Source: Amycolatopsis sp. DSM 110486 (GTDB lineage Bacteria; Actinomycetota; Actinomycetes; Mycobacteriales; Pseudonocardiaceae). Taken from it: a stretch of DNA of 64,000 bases. Both the position numbers and the translations under genes were made by a program. The stretch covers positions 5,040,001-5,104,000 of the forward strand of contig NZ_CP080519.1 of assembly GCF_019468465.1 (NCBI RefSeq), written 5' to 3'. Below the pieces are notes generated by a model, which had not been told where the DNA came from, searched no databases, and saw only the letters and a program-made list of their open reading frames with translations. Below are positions 57,890 to 64,000 of the stretch, one piece after another; position 1 is the first letter of the stretch, and each line of letters opens with the position of its first letter.

Positions 57890-59022
57890 TCACGGGAATC
57901 GGCGAGCTCACCACCAACGACCCGGAGCTGGGCCGGCTGCACGACGCGGCGCTGGTGCTCGACGGCGGTGCCGTCGCGTGGGCCGGACCGGCCGCGCAGG
58001 CGCCGGCGGCCGACGAGCGCGTGGACGTCGAGGGGCGCGCGGTGCTGCCTGGCTGGGTCGACAGCCACACGCACCTCGTGTTCGCGGGTGATCGCACGGC
58101 CGAGTTCGAGGCGCGGATGGCCGGAAAGCCTTACACCGCTGGCGGAATCGCCGTCACGGTCGGGGCGACGCGGGAGGCTTCGGACGAGCAGCTGGCGGCG
58201 AACCTGCGCCGGCACGTCGAGGAAGCGGCCGGCCAGGGCACCACCTGTCTGGAGACGAAAACCGGGTACGGGCTGACCGTGGCCGACGAGGCCCGCTCGG
58301 CGCGGATCGCGGCGACGGTAGCCGACGAGGTCACCTACCTGGGCGCGCACCTCGTGCCGCCGGGCGCCGACGCGGAGTCCTATGTAGACCTCGTGTGCGG
58401 CGAGATGCTCGACGCGGTGGCGCCGCACGTGCGGTGGGCCGACGTGTTCTGCGAGACGGGGGCGTTCGACGAGGCCCAGTCAGCGCGGGTGCTCAAGGCA
58501 GCGGCCGAACGTGGGCTGGGGTTACGGGTGCACGGCAACCAGCTCGGCGAAGGCCCCGGGGCGCGGCTCGCGGTGGAGCTGGGCGCGGCGAGCGTGGACC
58601 ACTGCACGTACCTGAGTGACGAGGACGTCGAGGCGCTGGCGGCGTCGGACACGGTGGCGACGCTGCTGCCGGCGTGTGATTTGTCGACAAGGCAATCGCT
58701 GGCACCGGCGCGGCGGCTGCTCGACGCGGGCGCGACGGTCGCCCTGGCCAGCAACGCGAACCCGGGCAGCTCGTACACCACGTCGATGGCGTTCTGCGTG
58801 ACCACGGCCGTGCTGCAGATGCGGATGACGGTGTCGGAAGCCGTGTGGTCGGCGACAGCCGGGGGCGCGCGGGCGCTGCGGCGCGACGACGTCGGCTACC
58901 TGCGCCCGGGTGCGCGGGCCGACGTGCACGTGCTCGACGCGCCTTCGGTGACGCACCTGGCCTACCGGCCGGGCGTGCCGCTCACGCACGCGGTGTGGCG
59001 GCGGGGTGAGCGGATGAGCTGA
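57877..59022 (+). CDS. hutI: Imidazolonepropionase
   Basis: A 381-aa amidohydrolase opening the imidazolone ring to formimidoylglutamate. Zinc-site segments are [53 protein letters not shown] and [15 protein letters not shown] 57877 lies inside the hutF 3' end. Last gene of the operon; 5 nt separate it from the converging hydrolase with no room for a private terminator. Confidence 0.96.
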   Translation: MAILITGIGELTTNDPELGRLHDAALVLDGGAVAWAGPAAQAPAADERVDVEGRAVLPGWVDSHTHLVFAGDRTAEFEARMAGKPYTAGGIAVTVGATREASDEQLAANLRRHVEEAAGQGTTCLETKTGYGLTVADEARSARIAATVADEVTYLGAHLVPPGADAESYVDLVCGEMLDAVAPHVRWADVFCETGAFDEAQSARVLKAAAERGLGLRVHGNQLGEGPGARLAVELGAASVDHCTYLSDEDVEALAASDTVATLLPACDLSTRQSLAPARRLLDAGATVALASNANPGSSYTTSMAFCVTTAVLQMRMTVSEAVWSATAGGARALRRDDVGYLRPGARADVHVLDAPSVTHLAYRPGVPLTHAVWRRGERMS

Positions 59023-59027
59023 AGGTC

Positions 59028-59897
59028 TCAGCTGTGCGCTGACAGGTGCGCGAGCAGGAGCGGGTTGACGCGGTCGGCCGCTTCCTCCGGCAGCCAGTGG
59101 CCGGCGTCGTCGAAGACCTCGAAGCGGTAGGCGGCGTCCACGAACTCCGCGGTGTTCGTGGCGGCCGTGCGGCCGAGCTTGGTGTCCTGGGCGCCCCACA
59201 CGTAGAGCGTCGGCACCGTGATGCGGCCGGCGGGGACGGTGAACTCGTCGTCGGTGGCGCCGCGGTACCAGTTGAGCGTCGCGGTGAGGGCGCCCGGCTC
59301 GGTGAGGCGCGCGACGTTGCGCTCGACCTGGTCCTCTGCGATGCGGCCCGCGTAGGCCGCCCGCAGGCGGGCGGCGCCGTCCGCCAGCATCGACGCCTCG
59401 GCGACACCGCCGGGCGCGCGGAAGAAGCGGACGTAGTCGAGGTCGTGGTTCTGCTGCTCCTCGTCCTTCGCCGCCTGCTTCAGCGCGACGGGGTGCGGCG
59501 TGGACAGCACGGTGAGCGACTTGAGCCGCTCGGGGTACCGCGTGGCCAACACCCAGGCGACCATGCCACCCCAGTCGTGGGCCACGAGGTGGAAGCGCCT
59601 CGGGGCCGCGGTGCCGGTGGTGAGCGTGTCCGCAAAGGACAGTGCGTCGGCGACGAGGGCGTCGATGGAGTAGTGCTCGACGCCGTTCGGGCGGGCCTCA
59701 CGGGCGTAGCCGCGTTGGTCGACCGCCACGGCGTGGTAGCCGGCGTCGCCGAGGGTGTGGAGTTCGGCGGTCCACGAGTCGGCGAACTCGGGCCAGCCGT
59801 GGAGCAGCAGGACGGGTTCGCCGTCCTCCGGTCCCGCGGCGAGTGCCGTGTGCTGATGGTCGCCGGCCCGCAGGGTCACCTCGCGCAGTTGGCTCAC
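59028..59897 (-). CDS. Alpha/beta-hydrolase, epoxide-hydrolase-like
   Basis: A 289-aa protein. The oxyanion HGWPEF motif, nucleophile Asp in HDWGGMVAW, acid in VWGAQDTKLG, and His in DDAGHWLPEE make the catalytic triad of soluble epoxide hydrolases and haloalkane dehalogenase relatives. GTG 59897 is chosen since homology starts there; an upstream frame from 60017 lacks family residues. Substrate unknown. Confidence 0.85.
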   Translation of the reverse strand: MSQLREVTLRAGDHQHTALAAGPEDGEPVLLLHGWPEFADSWTAELHTLGDAGYHAVAVDQRGYAREARPNGVEHYSIDALVADALSFADTLTTGTAAPRRFHLVAHDWGGMVAWVLATRYPERLKSLTVLSTPHPVALKQAAKDEEQQNHDLDYVRFFRAPGGVAEASMLADGAARLRAAYAGRIAEDQVERNVARLTEPGALTATLNWYRGATDDEFTVPAGRITVPTLYVWGAQDTKLGRTAATNTAEFVDAAYRFEVFDDAGHWLPEEAADRVNPLLLAHLSAHS

Positions 59898-60047
59898 CGG
59901 TGCGCTCGCACGGTCGCGGAGCGGGGGTGGGTGCTGCGGGTGACGCGGGTGCCCTGGTAGTTCACTCTCCCACCGTAGGCCGTGATGATCATGGAACGCC
60001 AGTGCGAGCCGGGGCACGGTCGCTGCCCTCGAAGGCGAGCGGCGCTC

Positions 60048-61496
60048 TCAAGGGCGAGCGGCGCGGCCGCGGGTGAAGACGAGTCCGGCCACGGCGGCGA
60101 GGCAGCAGAGCCAGGCGAACCAGTCGCCGAAGCGGCTGTAGAGCGTGTCGCCCGTGCCGAGAGGGACGTCGGCGACGGCGACGGCCATCGGGGTCGGACC
60201 GGTGCGCGTCTGGGCGAGGACGTGGCCGCGGGGGTCGCTCAGGATCGAGTTGCCTCGGGCGGCGCTCCAGGCCACGGACACGCCGTGCTCGACGCCGCGG
60301 AGCAGGGCGGTGCGGCTGTGCTGCCAGCCGTCGACGTCCTCGTCGGACGCGGGGATCAGCACCAATCCGGTGCCGGTGCGGGCGTAGTCGCGGGTGGGGG
60401 ACGGGCCGTTGACGTCCATGCAGACCTCGAGGCCGATGGCCTGCCCGGCGAGGCGGGCGAGGTCGTGGCCGGACGTGACGGGCGAGAAACCGTTGCGCCA
60501 CTTGCGGTATTCGACGGTCGCGCCGGCCGGGGGCACGTCGAGAGCGGTGTTGTAGGCCTCGTGACCCGGGTCCTTCACGATCGCGCCGGTCACGACGTGG
60601 AGGTTCTTGGCCCGGGCGACGTCGGCCAACGGCCCGGTGAGGCCGGCCAGCCGGGCGCGGTCGGTGCCGAACGCGGCTTCCGGGAGCACGGCGATGCGGA
60701 CGTCGGCCGGCAACGCGGTGAGGGCGTCTACATAGGACCGAAGAACGCGCTGACCGGCAGGAGAATCCGGATCCGCTGCCCACGCCGGCTCACTGCGCGC
60801 CACCACGGCGACGCGCACCTGACCCACGGAAGCCGCAGCGGGCGTCGCACCGAAAGCCAACGCGCCGCCGACCGCCGCGACCGTTACCACGGTGATGCCG
60901 ACCCGCGCCGAAGCCCGGACGCCGGGCGCGAGCACCGCGGCGAGTGCTGCCGGCGCGAGCAGTACGAGGTACTCCACACCCCACCCGCCGAGCACCGACG
61001 CGAGGCGCAGCACGTCGGGCTGGTCGCCCTGGCTGGTCATGAACGTGCCCATCACGCCGAACGGGTTGGCCACCGAGACGCCGTACAGCACCGCGGTCCA
61101 GACCGCGGGCGCCGCGACGGTCGCGAGCACCGGCCGGCCCACTCGCACGAGTCGCCGGAAGAGCGCCACCGTCGCCGCGAACAGCACCGGCGACCCCAGC
61201 AGGATCGCGAGCGCGCCCGGCACCGGCACCGACTGCGAGTTCAGGAAGTAGTGCCAGCTGCCGGCGCTCCCGCCCAGGTAGGCGAGGAACGCCGCCGCGC
61301 TCGCCACCCACGCGCCCGTGCGCGGTGCCAGCAGAAGCACGGGCAGCGGCGCCAGCCACGCCAGCACGGCGACTGGTTCGAACCCCAGCCCGAAGTGGAT
61401 CAGCACGCCGGACGCGACGGTGGCGGCGAGCGCCCAGCCGAGGTGGCGGTGCACGGCAGTGGCAGTGGACGTGGAAACGCTTGCTGTGGCGGTCAT
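60048..61496 (-). CDS. lnt: Apolipoprotein N-acyltransferase-like protein
   Basis: A 482-aa protein with about six to seven N-terminal membrane helices (about 15-225), then a nitrilase-fold domain with the E-K-C triad: Glu in RIAVLPEAAFG, Lys in VEYRKWRNGFSPV, Cys in IGLEVCMDVNG. One more helix (FAWLCCLAAVAGLVF) ends the chain. It would N-acylate the cysteine of lipoproteins. The length is typical of Lnt, but the segments are divergent, so a related carbon-nitrogen hydrolase is possible. ATG 61496 is preferred over an upstream start. Confidence 0.85.
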   Translation of the reverse strand: MTATASVSTSTATAVHRHLGWALAATVASGVLIHFGLGFEPVAVLAWLAPLPVLLLAPRTGAWVASAAAFLAYLGGSAGSWHYFLNSQSVPVPGALAILLGSPVLFAATVALFRRLVRVGRPVLATVAAPAVWTAVLYGVSVANPFGVMGTFMTSQGDQPDVLRLASVLGGWGVEYLVLLAPAALAAVLAPGVRASARVGITVVTVAAVGGALAFGATPAAASVGQVRVAVVARSEPAWAADPDSPAGQRVLRSYVDALTALPADVRIAVLPEAAFGTDRARLAGLTGPLADVARAKNLHVVTGAIVKDPGHEAYNTALDVPPAGATVEYRKWRNGFSPVTSGHDLARLAGQAIGLEVCMDVNGPSPTRDYARTGTGLVLIPASDEDVDGWQHSRTALLRGVEHGVSVAWSAARGNSILSDPRGHVLAQTRTGPTPMAVAVADVPLGTGDTLYSRFGDWFAWLCCLAAVAGLVFTRGRAARP

Positions 61497-61818
61497 CCGG
61501 GCGGCCCCTCTCGCCGTGGAACCACCACCGTCGCAGCCCGCCGCGGCCGAAGCACTGGGCTGCACCGGAGTATTCGTGGTAGGGCTGACACCACCCCAAA
61601 GCGCATGATTCCGACATAACGAATTAACAGTGCAAACACGGATTCACCCAACCTGGCTAGTCGATCCGTTGATCACCAGGTGAATGCGGGAAATGGACCT
61701 GCCCGCGCGCGCCCTCGTTTACACAGAGTTCAACCAGAGGCCACTCGTACGAGATTAGGCGTCGCTCGGTTGATGGGTAACTTCTAAACAGCACGACCAC
61801 CGAGCTGGAGAAACGCCC
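61497..61818 (+). promoter_or_regulatory. Regulatory region upstream of the second PiT gene
   Basis: A 322-bp gap between divergent genes. Candidate sites are ATTCACC (61642-61648), the odd palindrome TCACCAGGTGA (61673-61683) with GGTGAAT, and TTCAACC near 61730, all related to the GTTCACC repeats bound by phosphate-responsive PhoP/RegX3 regulators. None is a clean tandem repeat. GGAGA precedes the ATG at 61819. Confidence 0.4.
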
Positions 61819-62949
61819 ATGGACTTTTCCCTCATTGTCCTGGTGGTGATCGTCGCGGCACTCGCCTTCGACTTCACCAACGGGTTCCACGACACGGCCA
61901 ACGCCATGGCCACTTCCATTGCCACGGGAGCCCTCAAGCCCAGAATCGCCGTCGCCATTTCGGCCGTGCTGAACCTGGTCGGGGCGTTCCTGTCGATCGA
62001 GGTCGCGAAAACGATTTCCGGCGGCATCGTCGATGACACGAAGGTCACCCCGGTGGTGATTTTCGCGGGGCTCGTCGGCGCCATCATCTGGAATCTCATC
62101 ACGTGGCTCGTCGGCCTGCCCTCGAGCTCCTCGCACGCGTTGTTCGGCGGTCTGATCGGCGCGACGTGGATCGCGTCGGGCGCGGACGCCGTGCACTTCG
62201 GCAAGGTCGTCGAGAAGGTGCTGATCCCCGCGGTCGCGTCGCCGATCGTGGCCGGGGTCGTGGCGCTCATCGGCACGTTCCTGACCTACCGCATCACCGA
62301 GAAGGCCAAGGAACGCGTGGTGGGCAAGGGTTTCAAGACCGGCCAGGTCCTCTCGGCCAGCCTCGTCTCGCTCGCGCACGGCACCAACGACGCGCAGAAG
62401 ACCATGGGTGTCATCACGCTGGCGCTCATCGCCGGCGGCACGCTCGCGCCGGGTTCGAACCCACCGCTGTGGGTCATCGGGGCGTGCGGCCTCGCGATCG
62501 CGGCCGGTACGTACCTCGGCGGCTGGCGCATCATCCAGACCATGGGCAAGAAGCTCACCGAGATCCAGACGCCGCAGGGCTTCGCCGCGGAGACCAGCTC
62601 CGCTGCCGTGATCCTGGCGTCGTCGCACCTCGGCTTCGCGCTGTCGACGACCCACGTCACCTCGGGCGGCATCATCGGCTCGGGCCTCGGCCGCAAGCTC
62701 GCGGAGGTCCGCTGGGGAGTCGCGGGCAAGATGGTCATCGCCTGGGTGCTCACGCTGCCGGCGGCCGCCATCGTCGGCGCCGTCGCGGCGGCGGTCTCGA
62801 CCCGCGGCAGCTGGGGCACGATCCTCATCGGCGCTCTCGGGGTGCTCGTGGCGCTGGGCATCTGGCTCGCGTCACGCCGCAACCCGGTGAGCGCCAACAC
62901 TGTCAACGACGAGCCGGAAGCCGCCAAGGCCGCTCCGGTCGCGGCCTGA
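61819..62949 (+). CDS. PiT-family inorganic phosphate transporter (copy 2)
   Basis: A 376-aa paralogue of the transporter at 4183, with the same PiT signatures (FDFTNGFHDTANAMATSIATG and SLAHGTNDAQKTMGVITL) and most other residues shared. The central loop is acid/base-mixed (EKAKERVVGKGF) instead of Arg/Gly-rich, and the C-terminus differs. Long ATG-led leader region. It is followed by a small membrane protein, which copy 1 lacks. The two copies may differ in regulation or metal preference. Confidence 0.95.
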   Translation: MDFSLIVLVVIVAALAFDFTNGFHDTANAMATSIATGALKPRIAVAISAVLNLVGAFLSIEVAKTISGGIVDDTKVTPVVIFAGLVGAIIWNLITWLVGLPSSSSHALFGGLIGATWIASGADAVHFGKVVEKVLIPAVASPIVAGVVALIGTFLTYRITEKAKERVVGKGFKTGQVLSASLVSLAHGTNDAQKTMGVITLALIAGGTLAPGSNPPLWVIGACGLAIAAGTYLGGWRIIQTMGKKLTEIQTPQGFAAETSSAAVILASSHLGFALSTTHVTSGGIIGSGLGRKLAEVRWGVAGKMVIAWVLTLPAAAIVGAVAAAVSTRGSWGTILIGALGVLVALGIWLASRRNPVSANTVNDEPEAAKAAPVAA

Positions 62950-62959
62950 GGGAGCGGAC

Positions 62960-63181
62960 ATGAACATCGACTGGGGTGCCCTCGGCACCGTCTTCATCGT
63001 CGCGCTGGCCGCGGCGGTGGTGCTCACGGTGCTGTTCGCCTACGGCATCCGCGGGCTTTCGGCGCGCGAAACCGCGCGGGAACAAGGCGGCTCCGGCGTC
63101 GCGCAGTTCACCGGCTCCATCGTGTGCTTCGTGGTCTGCGCCGCGGTGGTCGCGTACGGGATTTATCTGATCGCGGCCTGA
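62960..63181 (+). CDS. Small membrane protein linked to the phosphate transporter
   Basis: A 73-aa protein with two membrane helices (TVFIVALAAAVVLTVLFAYGI and IVCFVVCAAVVAYGIYLI) joined by a short charged loop (SARETAREQGG). GGGAG precedes the ATG, 10 nt after the transporter stop, so it is in the same operon. It may modulate the transporter. Its 3' end overlaps the converging gene by 19 nt. Confidence 0.8.
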   Translation: MNIDWGALGTVFIVALAAAVVLTVLFAYGIRGLSARETAREQGGSGVAQFTGSIVCFVVCAAVVAYGIYLIAA

Positions 63182-63891
63182 GCGCGGCCTCGTAGTTCGT
63201 CCGGAAGCTCGTCGAGAAGCGGGAACACCGCTTCCCGGCGAGCTTTTCCGATGTTGGCCAACACGTCGAGCGCCGGCTCCCACAGCGATTCGTCGGCGCC
63301 GGCCGCGCGGATCAGCCGCGGGAGCCGGCCCTCGGGCAGCAGGCCCATCACGTGGTCGATGCGCGTTTTGTCGTCCAGCACGTACGCGGTGCGCAGCAGT
63401 GCGGCGTCTTCGAGCACGGCGAGGCTGCGACGCACGGTCGGGTCCGGCAGGTGCCCGACGAACCGGCCGAGCGTGATCCAGTCCTCCCGCCGCGTGAGCT
63501 CCGCGGCCACCGCGACCACGGTGTCGAGCGGGATGCGCGTGATGATCGACGTCGCGCGCCGCGGGTCCAGCTCCGCCGCCACCGACGCGAGGAACTTCGG
63601 CGGCAGCCGCTTCGCGACGTCCACACCGCGCGACACGTCCACCAGCCCGGCGATCCGCGCGCACAGCAGTGGTCCGAAGACTTTCTCGGCGATCTTCGCG
63701 ACCACGGGCGCGGGCAGCAGCCGGCTGGCCAGCGCCATCCGTTCGAGCACCACGAGGTTCGCGTCGAACAGCGTGGTCGTCACCTGTTCGCGGAACAGCT
63801 GCAGGTCGGCGACGTCCACGTCGGCGAGGTAGGCCAGCCGTTCGGGCTCGACGTCGAGCACGCGCGCGAGCTTGAGGATCTCCGGGTTCAC
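63163..63891 (-). CDS. Uncharacterised protein with MgtE-N-like helical repeats
   Basis: A 242-aa soluble, mostly helical protein with repeating segments of the form AKRLPPKFLASVAAELDPRRATSIITRIPLDTVVAVAAEL and LGRFVGHLPDPTVRRSLAVLEDAALL, resembling the superhelical MgtE N-terminal repeats. No catalytic motif. The GTG overlaps the stop of the upstream gene by 4 nt (GTGA), so the two are co-translated. Function unknown. Confidence 0.75.
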   Translation of the reverse strand: MNPEILKLARVLDVEPERLAYLADVDVADLQLFREQVTTTLFDANLVVLERMALASRLLPAPVVAKIAEKVFGPLLCARIAGLVDVSRGVDVAKRLPPKFLASVAAELDPRRATSIITRIPLDTVVAVAAELTRREDWITLGRFVGHLPDPTVRRSLAVLEDAALLRTAYVLDDKTRIDHVMGLLPEGRLPRLIRAAGADESLWEPALDVLANIGKARREAVFPLLDELPDELRGRAQAAIR

Positions 63892-64000
63892 AGACCGACC
63901 GCCTTGCGGACGGCGCCGCGCAGGAGCGCCGGCACGTACTTCAGCCCGTCCTCGCCAGCCTGGGCGAGGGCCTTGGCCTGCCGGTGCCGCGCGTCGCGCA
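63888..64000 (-). CDS. Partial gene, C-terminal end only (cut by the window edge)
   Basis: Only the last 36 codons lie in the window. They read KALAQAGEDGLKYVPALLRG and end VRKAVGL before TGA, with the preceding residues rich in Arg and Gln. The frame runs off the right edge. No family can be assigned from this fragment. Coding is supported by the 4-nt overlap with the next gene. Confidence 0.65.
   Translation of the reverse strand, partial: RDARHRQAKALAQAGEDGLKYVPALLRGAVRKAVGL

Overview
The window comes from a high-GC actinobacterium. The 23S rRNA carries the extra helix of high-GC Gram-positives near 495-590. There are WhiB-type and UvrD2-type genes, many GTG starts and many predicted leaderless genes. 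Gene content and order (PaoABC-like oxidase, hut operon, twin PiT transporters) fit Pseudonocardiaceae, most likely an Amycolatopsis-like organism; the genus is inference. Several blocks keep the order known from Mycobacterium tuberculosis: glnE / glnA / RDD / DUF4191; uvrD2 / whiB7 / ABC1 kinase through PDZ protease to UPF0182; prfB-ftsE-ftsX-smpB. Accessory genes are slotted between them.

Layout. 1-2.3 kb: 3' part of a 23S gene, 5S and the rrn terminator. 2.3-5.3 kb: Lrp/AsnC regulator, rhodanese, class I glutamine amidotransferase, PiT phosphate transporter. 5.3-16.2 kb: nitrogen control, with GlnE (adenylyltransferase) and its target GlnA separated by a thioesterase, a methyltransferase and a TetR-controlled three-subunit molybdenum aldehyde oxidase, then an RDD membrane protein. 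16.2-20.3 kb: DUF4191 protein, UvrD2 helicase, and the antibiotic-stress regulator WhiB7 behind a roughly 500-nt leader with an open frame and an attenuator-like terminator. 20.3-33.9 kb: methyltransferase and zinc ribbon, an AbiEi/DUF559-like protein, then the conserved but poorly understood block of ABC1 kinase, E1-like CxxC/CxC protein, YgjP-type peptidase, DUF2342 zincin, PDZ/Lon-like protease, PPA1309 protein and the 1001-aa UPF0182 membrane protein. Two DnaA-box pairs flank the kinase/E1-like genes.

33.9-38.4 kb: two identical initiator tRNA genes bracket a cassette with a minisatellite, a cytochrome P450, an FAD monooxygenase and its TetR repressor with twin operators. 38.7-44.1 kb: PadR regulator, RF2, FtsEX, a monooxygenase remnant, SmpB and an amidohydrolase. 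44.1-49 kb: acyltransferase, a small acidic protein, a three-gene two-component system, and tmRNA (partner of SmpB). 49.4-59 kb: secreted gamma-glutamyltransferase, then an IclR regulator divergent from a full histidine-utilisation operon (hutH, hutU, M20 amidohydrolase in the hutG position, hutF, hutI). 59-64 kb: epoxide-hydrolase-like enzyme, apolipoprotein N-acyltransferase, a second PiT transporter with a small membrane partner, and two convergent genes, the last cut by the window edge.

The most interesting material is regulatory and repetitive: the whiB7 leader, repeated leaderless promoter geometry, twin operators, DnaA-box pairs, a recurring TCCACWGTGGA palindrome, and related repeats downstream of the tRNA and tmRNA genes.
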